A DNA stretch of 64,000 bases from Sinorhizobium mexicanum (GTDB taxonomy: Bacteria > Pseudomonadota > Alphaproteobacteria > Rhizobiales > Rhizobiaceae), in contig NZ_CP041238.1 in the NCBI RefSeq assembly GCF_013488225.1, positions 3,311,501 to 3,375,500 of the forward strand, written 5' to 3'. A program made the translations under genes and the position numbers. The notes beneath the pieces were generated by a model. The model had not been told where the DNA came from, made no database searches, and saw only the letters and a list, made by a program, of their open reading frames with translations. Shown here piece by piece: positions 1 to 9,715 of the stretch. The first letter of the stretch is position 1; each line of letters opens with the position of its first letter.

Positions 1-11
1 ATCAGGGTCCA

Positions 12-115
12 CTGCATGTTTCCTTAAATCGTACCCGACTTAAGGTTAAAGACATGCAGCGGTTCAAAGTGCTACAGCGTCCATTGCGTGTCTGAAAAGA
101 CGCGCGGCGCTGTAG
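12..115. repeat. RIME-like intergenic palindromic repeat, copy 1
   Basis: The element has two adjacent palindromes. The first (12-59) starts CTGCATGTTT and ends ACATGCAG, around a CTTAAATCG/CGACTTAAG core. The second (72-115) starts CTACAGCG and ends GCGCTGTAG. The same two-palindrome unit recurs at 27694-27796, 32831-32934, 59477-59678 (interrupted) and 60302-60404. This matches the Rhizobium-specific intergenic mosaic elements known in Sinorhizobium; the family name is assigned from memory. The rest of 1-210 holds no gene I can support. Confidence 0.85.
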
Positions 116-210
116 AAGGTTCCCGCCCTCACCGCCGTAACTGGTGCTCGGAGCAAAAAAGCAGGACCGCCGCCGACTTGCAACGGTCTGGCCTCAAGAG
201 CGCACGAAGA

Positions 211-765
211 TCACGAAACGAATGCGCGCGAGGTAATGGGCGCCGAGGTCTCGTCAGGGCCGTAGTCGTTCTCGCCTTGCACCTGGAGAATTTCCTGGAG
301 GCGCTGACGCGCGCGATTGACGCGGCTCTTGATGGTACCGAGCGCGCAACCGCAGATCTTCGCAGCTTCTTCGTAGGAGAAGCCTGATGCACCGACTAGG
401 ATGATCGCTTCGCGCTGGTCCGGTGGCAACTGATCCAGGGCCCGCCGGAAATCCTGGAGATCGAGCGAACCGTATTGCTCGGGATGGTGGGCGAGCGTTT
501 CGGTGAAATGGCCGTCGCTGTCCTGGATCTCCCGACCACGCTTGCGCATCTGGCTGTAGAGCTCGTTGCGCAGGATCGTGAAGAGCCACGCCTTCATGTT
601 CGTGCCGATCTCGAAATGGTCCTGTTTTGCCCAGGCCTTCATGATCGTGTCCTGCACGAGATCGTCTGCTCGGTCGTGGCGGCCGATCAGCGACATTGCA
701 AAGGCGCGCAGGCTAGGAAGTGCGGCGAGCATCTCGCGCTTGAATTCTTGGTTTTCGGACGACAT
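211..765 (-). CDS. rpoE2: EcfG-type extracytoplasmic sigma factor of the general stress response
   Basis: Sigma-70 family protein of 184 residues with only regions 2 and 4, the normal size for an ECF factor. Region 2 carries RADDLVQDTIMKAW and the region 4 helix-turn-helix carries FSYEEAAKICGCALGTIKSR. It directs RNA polymerase to GGAAC...TT promoters during stress and stationary phase, and is held inactive by NepR until phosphorylated PhyR sequesters NepR. It lies 8 bp downstream of nepR in the same transcription unit, with phyR divergent, which is the standard layout in Rhizobiales. Called RpoE2 in S. meliloti and EcfG elsewhere. Identity as the main EcfG rests on this synteny; genomes often carry paralogues. 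Confidence 0.95.
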   Translation of the reverse strand: MSSENQEFKREMLAALPSLRAFAMSLIGRHDRADDLVQDTIMKAWAKQDHFEIGTNMKAWLFTILRNELYSQMRKRGREIQDSDGHFTETLAHHPEQYGSLDLQDFRRALDQLPPDQREAIILVGASGFSYEEAAKICGCALGTIKSRVNRARQRLQEILQVQGENDYGPDETSAPITSRAFVS

Positions 766-773
766 CCCTGCGC

Positions 774-986
774 CTACTCCCTCCCTTGCAGAACCGATTG
801 GCCTTGCGGAGTCGAGTGCTGTTCCGCCGCGTCCAGCTTTTCCAGCAAATCAAGAAACCGTGCCGGAATCGCCTCTTCCTGCACCGACTGATAGAGCGCC
901 TTCAGCTTCGCTGCGATCTGTGCATTCGGATCACCGGCAGACGAGCTTGTGCCAATCGGCCGCCCTGCCCCTAAACTATATCTCAT
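774..986 (-). CDS. nepR: NepR anti-sigma factor
   Basis: Short protein of 70 residues. The central helix pair reads IAAKLKALYQSV ... IPARFLDLLEKLDAAE, which is the conserved NepR core that clamps the EcfG sigma factor and is captured by phosphorylated PhyR. N- and C-terminal tails are low-complexity and probably disordered, as is usual for the family. It precedes rpoE2 by 8 bp and faces phyR across a 138 bp promoter region. Called rsiA1 in S. meliloti. The family has little sequence conservation outside the core, so the call rests on core plus synteny. Confidence 0.9.
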   Translation of the reverse strand: MRYSLGAGRPIGTSSSAGDPNAQIAAKLKALYQSVQEEAIPARFLDLLEKLDAAEQHSTPQGQSVLQGRE

Positions 987-1023
987 CTCGCAATCATCAC
1001 CTTAGAGAGTTCGCCTCCACCAT

Positions 1024-1049
1024 AACGCAGGAAAAAAATGAAATGTTCC
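1024..1049 (-). promoter_or_regulatory. EcfG-type promoter for nepR-rpoE2
   Basis: On the minus strand GGAAC (1049-1045) is followed 17 nt later by CGTT (1027-1024), i.e. GGAAC-N19-TT. The known RpoE2 consensus is GGAAC-N18/19-TT. The -10 half lies 37 nt before the nepR start, as expected for autoregulation. Confidence 0.75.
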
Positions 1050-1054
1050 AGCGC

Positions 1055-1079
1055 GGAACCTTTTTTTCGTCTGGGCGTT
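1055..1079 (+). promoter_or_regulatory. EcfG-type promoter for phyR
   Basis: GGAAC at 1055-1059 is followed 16 nt later by CGTT at 1076-1079 (GGAAC-N18-TT). It ends 45 nt before the phyR ATG. Together with the opposing site at 1024-1049 it makes a back-to-back pair, suggesting that the sigma factor controls its own operon and its anti-anti-sigma factor. Confidence 0.8.
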
Positions 1080-1124
1080 TCCGCGTCGAGACAAGAACCG
1101 AACTAATGACTGAGGGAGTCTTGC

Positions 1125-1919
1125 ATGACACTGTCTAACCGGATCGCGCCGCTGCTGCCCTATTTGCGCCGTTATTCCCGCGCGCTGACAGGCTCGCAAA
1201 CGTCGGGCGATGCTTATGTGGCCGCGGTTCTTGAGGCTCTTATCGCGGACACGACAATCTTTCCCGAAGCAAGCAACGATAGGGTCGCCCTGTTTCGCCT
1301 CTATACGTCCTTGTTCGGCTCATCCTCGGTCCTGATACCCGAGCCCGTTTCGCCTTTTGCGTGGGAACAGCGGGCATCGGTCAACCTCGCGGCGGTGTCA
1401 CCGCTGGCGCGCCAAGCCTTTCTGCTCGTGTCGGTCGAAGGCTTCAGCCCCAACGAGGCTGCAGAGGTGCTTGACGTCGATGGGGACAAACTGAGCGCGC
1501 TTCTGGAGCGGGCGTCGCAGGAAATCTCCCGTCAGGTTGCGACCGATATCATGATCATTGAGGACGAACCGCTGATTGCGATCGACATCGAGCAGATGGT
1601 CAAAAGTCTCGGCCATCGCGTCACCGGCATCGCGCGGACCCGGGACGAGGCAATCGCCCTTTACAAGGAAACGAAGCCGAGCATGGTGCTCGCCGATATT
1701 CAGTTGGCCGACGGGAGTTCCGGCATTGATGCCGTGAACGAGATCCTGAAAACAGCTGCCATTCCGGTCATTTTCATCACCGCCTTCCCCGAAAGGCTGT
1801 TGACCGGCGAACGGCCCGAACCAACCTTCCTGGTCACGAAGCCCTTCAACCCGGAAATGGTCAAAGCGCTTATCAGCCAGGCACTCTTCTTCAACGAGTC
1901 GACGAAGGCGGCCGCCTGA
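1125..1919 (+). CDS. phyR: PhyR anti-anti-sigma response regulator
   Basis: 264 residues with an N-terminal sigma-factor-like domain (about 1-138) and a C-terminal receiver (about 142-258). In the receiver the acidic pair is in IMIIEDEPL, the phosphoacceptor is D191 in LADIQL, the switch Thr is T219 in IFITAF and the conserved Lys is K239 in VTKPF. When phosphorylated, the sigma-like domain binds NepR and frees EcfG. The start is supported by a GAGGGAG ribosome site. Called rsiB1 in S. meliloti. No PhyR-type sensor kinase is present in the window, so the phosphodonor is encoded elsewhere. Confidence 0.95.
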   Translation: MTLSNRIAPLLPYLRRYSRALTGSQTSGDAYVAAVLEALIADTTIFPEASNDRVALFRLYTSLFGSSSVLIPEPVSPFAWEQRASVNLAAVSPLARQAFLLVSVEGFSPNEAAEVLDVDGDKLSALLERASQEISRQVATDIMIIEDEPLIAIDIEQMVKSLGHRVTGIARTRDEAIALYKETKPSMVLADIQLADGSSGIDAVNEILKTAAIPVIFITAFPERLLTGERPEPTFLVTKPFNPEMVKALISQALFFNESTKAAA

Positions 1920-1978
1920 ACCGCAATCCGAAGCGACGGGCGATCGCCCGTCCTCGAACGACCATGGTCTCTTAACGC

Positions 1979-2012
1979 AAAACAGCCAGTGCCGAGGGAA
2001 AGGCACTGGCTG
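1979..2012 (-). terminator. Hairpin terminator between phyR and the smo operon
   Basis: Perfect 11 bp stem (CAGCCAGTGCC / GGCACTGGCTG, arms 1983-1993 and 2002-2012) with an 8 nt loop. Reading on the minus strand it is followed by TTTT (1982-1979), which fits termination of the smo/kinase transcript. It may also stop phyR transcription from the other side. Confidence 0.7.
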
Positions 2013-2167
2013 AGCTTTATCAACTCACAGAGGGGATGTGAGTTGGGCAACCGGCGGTATGCCTCCGGCGTCACATTGGGGGCGATGTGCGCCACCGTCC
2101 GGTTGTCCGCACCAACGCGCGAGGAAGAGAAAGGTTCCAAAAAAAGTAAAATCGATGAGGACGCCGG

Positions 2168-3751
2168 CTAGTCCATGGCCTCCAGTTCGGCCCGATGCCG
2201 GTAAAGCGTAAGAAACCGCCGATAGTCGCGATCGTAGACGCTCCGCGATGCCGCATCGGGAAGTCGTTCGTGACCGCTGGACGCCATTGCTGTCCCTGCC
2301 TCTGCGAGATCGGAATAAAGCCCGCCAGCAACAGCAGCCGTCATCGCAGTGCCGAGCAGCACGGCATCGGGCGTTTCAGGCGCGACGACGCGGCAGCCGG
2401 TCACATCACAATAAAGCTCCATCAGCAGCGGATTGCGCACATGCCCGCCGGTCACGTGCAGTGTATCGAGATTGTATCCCGCCTCTTTCATCATTTCGAG
2501 GATGTGCCGGATTCCAAGCGCGATCGCGACACAGGTACGCCAATAGAGACGGCAAAGCGCATCGAACGATGAATCGAGCGCCAGACCGCTGACGACGCCG
2601 AGCGCGTGCGGATCGGCGAGCGGCGACCGGTTGCCGTGAAAATCGGGAAGGACATGCAGCCGATCGGCGAAAGCCGGGCCATGCAGGGCGCGCAGTTGCT
2701 GCACGCGCTCGATGATCTTCATATGCGTCTCCGCGGTCGGTTCCCGCCCGCCGCCATGCACGCGCACGATATGATCGAGCAGCGCACCCGTCGCCGACTG
2801 CCCGCCTTCGACCAACCAGCACCCCGGAAGCACCGCCTCGAAATACGGTCCCCACATGCCGAAGCCGGGCTTCATCTCGCGTGAGAAGGCGACAATGCAG
2901 CTTGAGGTGCCGGCGATGAGGGCGAGTTGCCGTTCGAGATTTGCGGGCTCGGCCGCAAATCTGCCGAGCACGCCGAGCGCACCGGCATAGGCATCGATCA
3001 GCCCCGGCGCAACCCGGCATTCCGTGTCGAGGCCGAGCTCTTCCGCCGCTGCCGCGGTCAGACGCCCAACCGCACTGCCGACGGGCAGGGTTTCCTCAGG
3101 CAGCCCCCCTCGGTCGAGAAGGTCCGCGAGGCCGATCTGTTCGAGATAATCCGGCTGCCAGCCCCTCTCCTTATGCGCGAGATAATTCCATTTTGCTGTT
3201 AGCGTGCAACGCGAACGAGCCTTGCTGCCGGTCGCGCGCCAGGACATGTAGTCTGCGAGATCGAAGAAATAACCGGCCCTTTCCCATTGCCCGGGAAGGT
3301 GGCGCTTCAGCCACATCAACTTCGGCATTTCCATCTCCGGCGACATCACGCGACCGGAATGGTGAAGGACGGGATGCGCCGTCGAGGTGCAGAAATCCGC
3401 CTCCTTCAGCGCTCGGTGATCAAGCCAGACGATCGTGTCCCAGCGCGCGTCACCGGCACGATTGATTGAAAGCGGTGCGCCATCGCGGTCGCGCACGACC
3501 AGCGAGCAGGTCGCGTCGAAGCCGATCGCCGCGACATTCTTCGCGCCGACCCCGGCCTTGTCGCGCGCCGACCTGACTGCCCCGCAGACCGCCGCCCAAA
3601 TGTCCTCCGAATCATGCTCGGCGTGGTTTTCTTCCGGGCGGTTCATGGCGATCGGCCTGTCCGCCCGCGCGAGAAGCTTGCCTTTCCGGTCAAAAATGCC
3701 GGCACGGGCGCTACCGGTGCCGATATCGACCGCAACGACATATTCGCGCAT
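2168..3751 (-). CDS. FGGY-family pentulose/hexulose kinase
   Basis: Carbohydrate kinase of 527 residues from the chosen ATG at 3751, where the conserved N-terminus MREYVVAVDIGTGSARAG begins (phosphate-1 loop). The longer reading frame adds nine residues without family similarity. The C-terminal adenosine-binding motif is seen as LHVTGGHVRNPLLMELY. It phosphorylates a ketose, most plausibly the ribulose-, xylulose- or fructose-type product made by the polyol dehydrogenases encoded upstream. Last gene of the smo-mtlK operon. Substrate cannot be fixed from sequence alone; D-ribulokinase-like (FGGY_RBK branch) is my best reading. Confidence 0.85.
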   Translation of the reverse strand: MREYVVAVDIGTGSARAGIFDRKGKLLARADRPIAMNRPEENHAEHDSEDIWAAVCGAVRSARDKAGVGAKNVAAIGFDATCSLVVRDRDGAPLSINRAGDARWDTIVWLDHRALKEADFCTSTAHPVLHHSGRVMSPEMEMPKLMWLKRHLPGQWERAGYFFDLADYMSWRATGSKARSRCTLTAKWNYLAHKERGWQPDYLEQIGLADLLDRGGLPEETLPVGSAVGRLTAAAAEELGLDTECRVAPGLIDAYAGALGVLGRFAAEPANLERQLALIAGTSSCIVAFSREMKPGFGMWGPYFEAVLPGCWLVEGGQSATGALLDHIVRVHGGGREPTAETHMKIIERVQQLRALHGPAFADRLHVLPDFHGNRSPLADPHALGVVSGLALDSSFDALCRLYWRTCVAIALGIRHILEMMKEAGYNLDTLHVTGGHVRNPLLMELYCDVTGCRVVAPETPDAVLLGTAMTAAVAGGLYSDLAEAGTAMASSGHERLPDAASRSVYDRDYRRFLTLYRHRAELEAMD

Positions 3752-3791
3752 TAATGGATGTCTCCGTCCCGAGATCACGATGATTTAAGAG

Positions 3792-3839
3792 GTCAGAGCG
3801 GGATGTGGGCACGCTCTATTGCCGCGATCGTGCTCTGAC
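3792..3839. repeat. Palindromic intergenic element between HAD phosphatase and kinase
   Basis: Arms GTCAGAGC (3792-3799) and GCTCTGAC (3832-3839). The left part (CAGAGCGGGATG) resembles the start of the elements at 34384 and 9615. The right arm abuts the HAD gene stop codon (3840-3842). Confidence 0.55.
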
Positions 3840-4508
3840 TTATTGTCGGACAAACTGTATCAATTCGCCCATATCGTCAAACAGCACATCGGGATGGAGT
3901 TGAGCCAGTGCTCGGCGATGCCGGTCGTTTCGCGCGTGGCTGGCGCCCGCGAAGGCAAAAACGCGCATGCCGGCCGCTTTCGCCGCCTCGATGCCGGCCG
4001 GGCTGTCTTCCACGACGACGCAATCGGCGGACGCGTAGCCCATTTGCTCGCTCGCGTAGAGGAAGAGGTCGGGCGCCGGCTTGCCGTGCGCGACCATGCT
4101 GGCGCTGAAGATGTGCGGCTCGAAGAGATCGATCAGTCCTGTCACCGTCAGCGAAAGGCGAATGCGCTCGGGCTGGCTCGACGACGCCACACAGCAGGCC
4201 CCGTCGAGTTGTTCGACCGCCCGGCGAATGCCGTCAACGGGCTTCAGTTCCTCGCGAAAGCGTGCATAAAGGCGCGTCCGCATGCCTTCGAGAAAAGCGT
4301 CGTCGGTCGCAAGGCCATGTTCGTCATGAAGGATGGCGGACATGCTCTTAAGGCTGCGGCCGAGGAAGCGTTCGCTCGCCTCGGCCGTTGTCATCGATAC
4401 TCCGGCCGCATCCAGGGCCTCGACAAGAACGGCAAGTGAGATCGGTTCGCTGTCGACCAGGACGCCGTCGCAGTCGAAGATCACCAGCCTGGAGGCGCCG
4501 CCCGCCAT
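3840..4508 (-). CDS. HAD-superfamily phosphatase (beta-phosphoglucomutase/phosphoglycolate phosphatase-like)
   Basis: 222 residues. HAD motif I is VIFDCDGVLVDSE near the N-terminus, motif II is the Ser in CVASSSQPERI, and motifs III/IV are KPAPDLF and VVVEDSPAGIEAA. The cap domain sits between motifs I and II as in subclass I. It is expected to dephosphorylate a small sugar phosphate or polyol phosphate in the cytoplasm. It begins 2 bp before the mtlK stop region, so it is cotranscribed with mtlK and the downstream kinase. Presence of both a kinase and a phosphatase suggests control or repair of phosphorylated sugar pools (inference). Confidence 0.85.
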   Translation of the reverse strand: MAGGASRLVIFDCDGVLVDSEPISLAVLVEALDAAGVSMTTAEASERFLGRSLKSMSAILHDEHGLATDDAFLEGMRTRLYARFREELKPVDGIRRAVEQLDGACCVASSSQPERIRLSLTVTGLIDLFEPHIFSASMVAHGKPAPDLFLYASEQMGYASADCVVVEDSPAGIEAAKAAGMRVFAFAGASHARNDRHRRALAQLHPDVLFDDMGELIQFVRQ

Positions 4509-4510
4509 CG

Positions 4511-5995
4511 CTATCCCTCGAGTTTGTCGTCCAGATAGAGCTGGAGCGTTGCGCGCGTACCCTTTTCCCAGAGTGTTTTCAGTGCATGTCCGAAGCGCCG
4601 CCGGAAGAGATCGGACCCGGCGACGTCACCGAAAATGTCGGAAAGGGCGAGGAAGGCCATCGGATCTTCCTTCGCTGCAAGGGCGGCGCTGTGCAGGCGG
4701 TCGGCGCTGGCATCGTTGAAGACGATATCCTTGCCGCTGTCCGATTTACCGGCGAAATAGCGGCACCAGAGGGCAGAGACCAGCGACAGCCCGACCACAT
4801 CTTCGCCGCGGCGCAGGCGATCGGCGGTTGACGGCAGGATGAATTTCGGCTGGCGGTTCGAACCGTCCTGAGCCAGCCGCGGAATGGTGTCGCCGATCTT
4901 CGGATTGGCGAAGCGCGTCTCGATGAGCCTGTAGTAGTCCTTGAGGTCCGTATCCGGGACCGGCGGAATGACGGGGATGATTTCGTCGTGTTCGAGCTTC
5001 GCCAGGAAGCCGCGGATCAACGGCTCTTCCATGGCCTCGTGGACGAAATGGATATCGAGCAATGCCGCCGGATAGGCGATTGCGGCGTGGCCGCCGTTTA
5101 GGATGCGGATCTTCATGTGCTCATAAGGAGCGACGTCGGGGACGAACTGGACACCGACCTTTTCAAGCGACGGGCGGCCTTGCGGGAAATGATCCTCCAG
5201 CACCCATTGCTTGAACTCTTCGCAAAAGACCGGCCAGGCATCGTCGATGCCGTATTCCGAGGCAACGAAACCGATTTCCCGGGCGCCAGTCGCGGGCGTG
5301 ATGCGGTCGACCATGCCGTTCGGAAAGGCGACGTTTGCATCGATCCAGTCTGCGAAGGCGGGATCCGAGAGGCGCGCGAGGCCGGCAACGGCTGCATGCG
5401 TCACCTCGCCATTGCCAGGGATATTGTCGCAGGACATGACGGTGAAGGGCGGTATGCCCCTCGCTCTGCGCTCGGCGAGCCCCGCCAGGATAAGACCGAA
5501 GACTGTCTTCGGAGACTTCGGATTACGCGCGTCCTCTACGATTGCCGGGTGCGAAGGATTGAAGACGCCGGACGCGGGATCGATGAAATAGCCGCCTTCG
5601 GTGATCGTCAACGATACGATGCGAATGGACGGGCTTGCGAGCTGCGCCACGATTGCAGGCGTATCACCGGGCTTGAGATAGGCGATCATCGCCCCGGTGA
5701 CATGAGCGCCCGTGCGGTTGTTGTCCTGCTCGACCACTGTCGTCAGCAAATCCTGCGCTTCGAGCTTGGCCCGCATGACCTCGTCCGACGGCAACACCCC
5801 AGCCCCGATGATCGCCCAGTCGCGGTCGAGCCCGAGATTGAAAAGATCATCGAGATAGACGGCCTGGTGGGCGCGATGAAAGTTACCGACGCCGAAATGG
5901 ACGATGCCGGCGCGAAGGTCGTGCCGACCATATTTCGGAACACCAGCCTTGGCCTTGGCTGCGTCGAGTGTGGCAAGGGAGAGTTTGGTCGTCAT
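4511..5995 (-). CDS. mtlK: Mannitol 2-dehydrogenase (long-chain polyol dehydrogenase)
   Basis: 494 residues, the usual size of the mannitol dehydrogenase family. The N-terminal Rossmann region reads VHFGVGNFHRAHQAVYLDDL. Family signatures visible are SLTITEGGY and, in the catalytic region, MKIRILNGGHAAIAYPA, where the lysine and the asparagine/histidine of the active site lie. It oxidises D-mannitol (and often D-arabitol or D-sorbitol) to the ketose with NAD. It follows smoS in the same operon and precedes the HAD phosphatase by 2 bp. In S. meliloti the equivalent gene is mtlK of the smo locus. Confidence 0.93.
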   Translation of the reverse strand: MTTKLSLATLDAAKAKAGVPKYGRHDLRAGIVHFGVGNFHRAHQAVYLDDLFNLGLDRDWAIIGAGVLPSDEVMRAKLEAQDLLTTVVEQDNNRTGAHVTGAMIAYLKPGDTPAIVAQLASPSIRIVSLTITEGGYFIDPASGVFNPSHPAIVEDARNPKSPKTVFGLILAGLAERRARGIPPFTVMSCDNIPGNGEVTHAAVAGLARLSDPAFADWIDANVAFPNGMVDRITPATGAREIGFVASEYGIDDAWPVFCEEFKQWVLEDHFPQGRPSLEKVGVQFVPDVAPYEHMKIRILNGGHAAIAYPAALLDIHFVHEAMEEPLIRGFLAKLEHDEIIPVIPPVPDTDLKDYYRLIETRFANPKIGDTIPRLAQDGSNRQPKFILPSTADRLRRGEDVVGLSLVSALWCRYFAGKSDSGKDIVFNDASADRLHSAALAAKEDPMAFLALSDIFGDVAGSDLFRRRFGHALKTLWEKGTRATLQLYLDDKLEG

Positions 5996-6034
5996 CCTAT
6001 CGTTCCTTTCGAGGACTCGTGGTGCAACGAGGCC

Positions 6035-6804
6035 TCAGCTCATCCAGTTGCCACCATCGACGTTGTAGGTCTGGGCGACGACGTAGTCGCTCTCCGACGA
6101 GGCCAGGAAAATCGCCATCCCGGTGAGATCCTCGGCAGTGCCCATCCGTCCGTACGGCACCTCCTCGCCAACCAGACGCTTCTTTTCGCCGAGCGGACGG
6201 TTCTCGTGCTTGGCAAAGAGCGCATCGACGCCATCCCAGTGTTCGCCGTCGACGACGCCCGGAGCGATCGCGTTCACGTTGATGCGATGTTTGATGAGAT
6301 TGAGCCCGGCCGACTGCGTCAGGCTGATGACGGCCGCCTTGGTGGCGCAATAGACGGCGACCAGTGCCTCGCCGCGGCGACCCGCCTGGCTCGCCATGTT
6401 GATGATCTTGCCGCCGCGCCCCTGCGCGATCATCTGCCTGGCTACCGCCTGCAGGGTGAAGAGCGTGCCGGCGACATTGATCGAGAACAGTTTTTCGTAG
6501 CTTTCCCGAGTGATCTCGACGATCGGCGCCAGATCGAAGAGAGCGGCATTGTTGATCAGGATATCCAAGCCGCCCGCATGCTCGACAACGGCAGCGATCG
6601 CCGCATCGATCGATTCCTGCCGGGTCACATCCATCTGCACGGCATAGGCCGCCGGTCCGATTTCCGCAGCCGTCTGCTTCGCCCGGTCGATATTGATGTC
6701 GGCGATCGCGACGGTGGCCCCCTCGCGCACATAGGCCTCGGCGAAGGCACGCCCGATACCCCGCGCAGATCCGGTGATCAGCGCGCTTTTCCCTTCAAGA
6801 CGTT

Positions 6805-6808
<4 letters not shown>
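6035..6808 (-). CDS. smoS: Sorbitol dehydrogenase, short-chain dehydrogenase/reductase
   Basis: Classical SDR of 257 residues. The cofactor motif is [18 protein letters not shown] (GxxxGIG), NNA is present in ILINNAAL, and the catalytic Ser and Tyr-x-x-x-Lys occur in [20 protein letters not shown]. Oxidises D-glucitol (sorbitol) to D-fructose, and often galactitol to tagatose, with NAD. It overlaps the smoK start by 4 bp (ATGA), indicating translational coupling with the transporter ATPase. Confidence 0.93.
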
Positions 6809-7806
<998 letters not shown>

Positions 7807-7816
7807 GGTCGTATCC

Positions 7817-8647
7817 TTATTTGACCGCGCCGAAGGTCAGGCCGCGTACAAGCTGCTTCTGCGAGAACCAGCCGAGAATGAGGATGGGGGCGATCGCCAT
7901 CGTGGAGGCGGCCGAAAGCTTCGCGTAAAAGAGACCTTCCGGGCTCGAATAGGAAGCGATGAAGGCGGTCAGCGGTGCTGCCTTCGCCGCGGTCAGATTC
8001 AAGGTCCAGAACGCCTCGTTCCAGGCGAGAATGATGTTGAGGAGAAGCGTCGATGCGATGCCGGGGATCGCCATCGGCGTCAGCACGTAGATGATCTCCT
8101 TGGAGAGCGAGGCGCCGTCCATGCGCGCCGCTTCCAGGATCTCGCCCGGAATTTCCTTGAAGTAGGTATAGAGCATCCAGATGATGATCGGCAGGTTGAT
8201 CAGCGTTAGGACGATCACCAGGCCGATGCGGGTATCGAGGAGCCCCGAGTTGCGGTACATCAGATACATCGGCACCAGCACGCCGACGGGCGGCATCATC
8301 TTCGTGGACAGCATCCACATCAGCACGTCCTTGGTCCGTTTCGTCGGGGCGAAGGCCATGGCCCAGGCCGACGGAATGGCGATGATGAGGCCGATCAGCG
8401 TCGAGCCGAAAGAGATGACTACCGAGTTCATGAAGTGCTTGAAGTAATTCGACCGGCTCTGCACTTCGAAGTAGTTCTCGGTCGTCCAATCGAAGAAGAG
8501 GAATGCAGGCGGCGAGGCGATCGCTTGCGCCTCCGTCTTGAAGCTCGTCAGGAACGTCCAGAGGATCGGGAAGAAGATCAGGATGCCTATCGTCCAGGCG
8601 ACGACGGTGACAACCACCTTGCGTTGGGTCGAAACATTACGTGCCAT
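7817..8647 (-). CDS. smoG: Polyol ABC transporter permease SmoG
   Basis: 276 residues from the ATG at 8647 ([10 protein letters not shown]...). An in-frame extension upstream to 9037 exists but only mirrors smoF in another frame. Contains about six membrane segments, the first being [21 protein letters not shown]. The EAA loop that contacts SmoK is seen as EAARMDGAS. MalG-like subunit of a CUT1 importer for sorbitol, mannitol and related polyols. It starts 5 bp after the smoF stop. Confidence 0.94.
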   Translation of the reverse strand: MARNVSTQRKVVVTVVAWTIGILIFFPILWTFLTSFKTEAQAIASPPAFLFFDWTTENYFEVQSRSNYFKHFMNSVVISFGSTLIGLIIAIPSAWAMAFAPTKRTKDVLMWMLSTKMMPPVGVLVPMYLMYRNSGLLDTRIGLVIVLTLINLPIIIWMLYTYFKEIPGEILEAARMDGASLSKEIIYVLTPMAIPGIASTLLLNIILAWNEAFWTLNLTAAKAAPLTAFIASYSSPEGLFYAKLSAASTMAIAPILILGWFSQKQLVRGLTFGAVK

Positions 8648-8652
8648 GGGTC

Positions 8653-9525
8653 TCAAGCCTCCAGCGTCTTGCCGATCATGCGCATCAGGAAGAATGCGAC
8701 GATATTGGCGAGGATGACCGCGATGATGCCGCCGGCGGATGCGCCGCCCACGTCGAACTGCAGGAGAGCCTGCGCATAGACGAGGAAGGTGAGATTCGTG
8801 CTCTGCGTGCCGGGGCCACCGTTGGTGGTAACGAGAATTTCGGCAAAGACGGACAGCAGGAAGATTGTCTGGATCAGGATCACCACGGTGATTGCGCGCG
8901 AAAGATGCGGCAGCACCAGATAGAAGAAGCGGCTCCAGGCGCCGGCGCCATCCATCTGCGCGGCCTCCTTCTGCTCCTCGTCGAGCGACTGCAGCGCCGT
9001 CAGCAGGATAAGCGTCGCAAAGGGCAGCCATTGCCACGCGACGATCAGGATGATCGAGAAGAGTGGCGCATTCGCGAGGAAGTCGAAGGGCTGCAGGCCG
9101 ACGAGTTTGGCGAGCCAGGCGAAGAGCCCGTTCACCGGGTTCATGAACATGTTCTTCCAGACGAGTGCCGCAACGGTCGGCATGATCAGGAACGGCGCGA
9201 TCACCAGGATGCGAACGATCCCCTGCCCGAACATCGGCTGGTCGAGAAGAAGCGCGAGCGCGATGCCGCCAACCACGGTGATGAACAGCACGCCGAGGAC
9301 GATCGCGAGCGTGTTGAAGATCGCCTGGAAGAACGCCGGATCGGTCACAAAGTAGATGTAGTTGGAGAGCCCTGCGAACTCCTCCATTCCGGGCATCAGC
9401 AGATTATAGCGCAGAAGCGAGAAATAGATGGTCATGGCCAGCGGAATGATCATCCAGGCCAGAAGCAGGAGCACCGAGGGCGCGATCATTAGCCGCGCAG
9501 AGGAGCGGGTATGCAAGGTCGCCAT
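8653..9525 (-). CDS. smoF: Polyol ABC transporter permease SmoF
   Basis: 290 residues, MalF-like. Membrane segments are evident, starting with IAPSVLLLLAWMIIPLAMTI. The EAA-type loop that couples to the ATPase is EAAQMDGAG. Forms the translocation pathway with SmoG. It is separated from the upstream binding-protein gene smoE by 190 bp that contains a stable hairpin (9615-9662), while all downstream genes are tightly packed. Confidence 0.94.
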   Translation of the reverse strand: MATLHTRSSARLMIAPSVLLLLAWMIIPLAMTIYFSLLRYNLLMPGMEEFAGLSNYIYFVTDPAFFQAIFNTLAIVLGVLFITVVGGIALALLLDQPMFGQGIVRILVIAPFLIMPTVAALVWKNMFMNPVNGLFAWLAKLVGLQPFDFLANAPLFSIILIVAWQWLPFATLILLTALQSLDEEQKEAAQMDGAGAWSRFFYLVLPHLSRAITVVILIQTIFLLSVFAEILVTTNGGPGTQSTNLTFLVYAQALLQFDVGGASAGGIIAVILANIVAFFLMRMIGKTLEA

Positions 9526-9614
9526 GGCGTCCTCCCGTAATTGTCAACGCTGTCCACGAAGGCGGGGCGCGGTTTACCGCGCATGCCGGACGCGCCGTGA
9601 CCGATCTAAAAAGT

Positions 9615-9662
9615 CAGAGCGGGAAGCGGAAAACCCGTTCCGCTTTTCCCCATCCCGCCCTG
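9615..9662. repeat. Palindromic element in the smoE-smoF gap
   Basis: Outer arms CAGAGCGGGA (9615-9624) and TCCCGCCCTG (9653-9662) pair with one mismatch. The inner arms AGCGGAA (9625-9631) and TTCCGCT (9638-9644) are perfect. Sequence is akin to the first hairpin of the element at 34384. In an operon with the binding protein first, such a hairpin can protect or terminate the smoE message and so give more binding protein than permease (inference, as for REP elements in mal operons). Confidence 0.65.
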
Positions 9663-9715
9663 AGAGTTGCCGGGACACCAGCCGTTTCCAGCCAGCGCCC
9701 CGGCCCTTGGGAGCC

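Noticed and set aside
88..387. Small plus-strand frame at the left edge
   Set aside because: Starts inside a RIME-like repeat and runs antisense into rpoE2; no ribosome site or similarity.
8648..9037. N-terminal extension of smoG
   Set aside because: The extra 130 codons only mirror smoF in another frame; a clean start exists at 8647 directly after the smoF stop.
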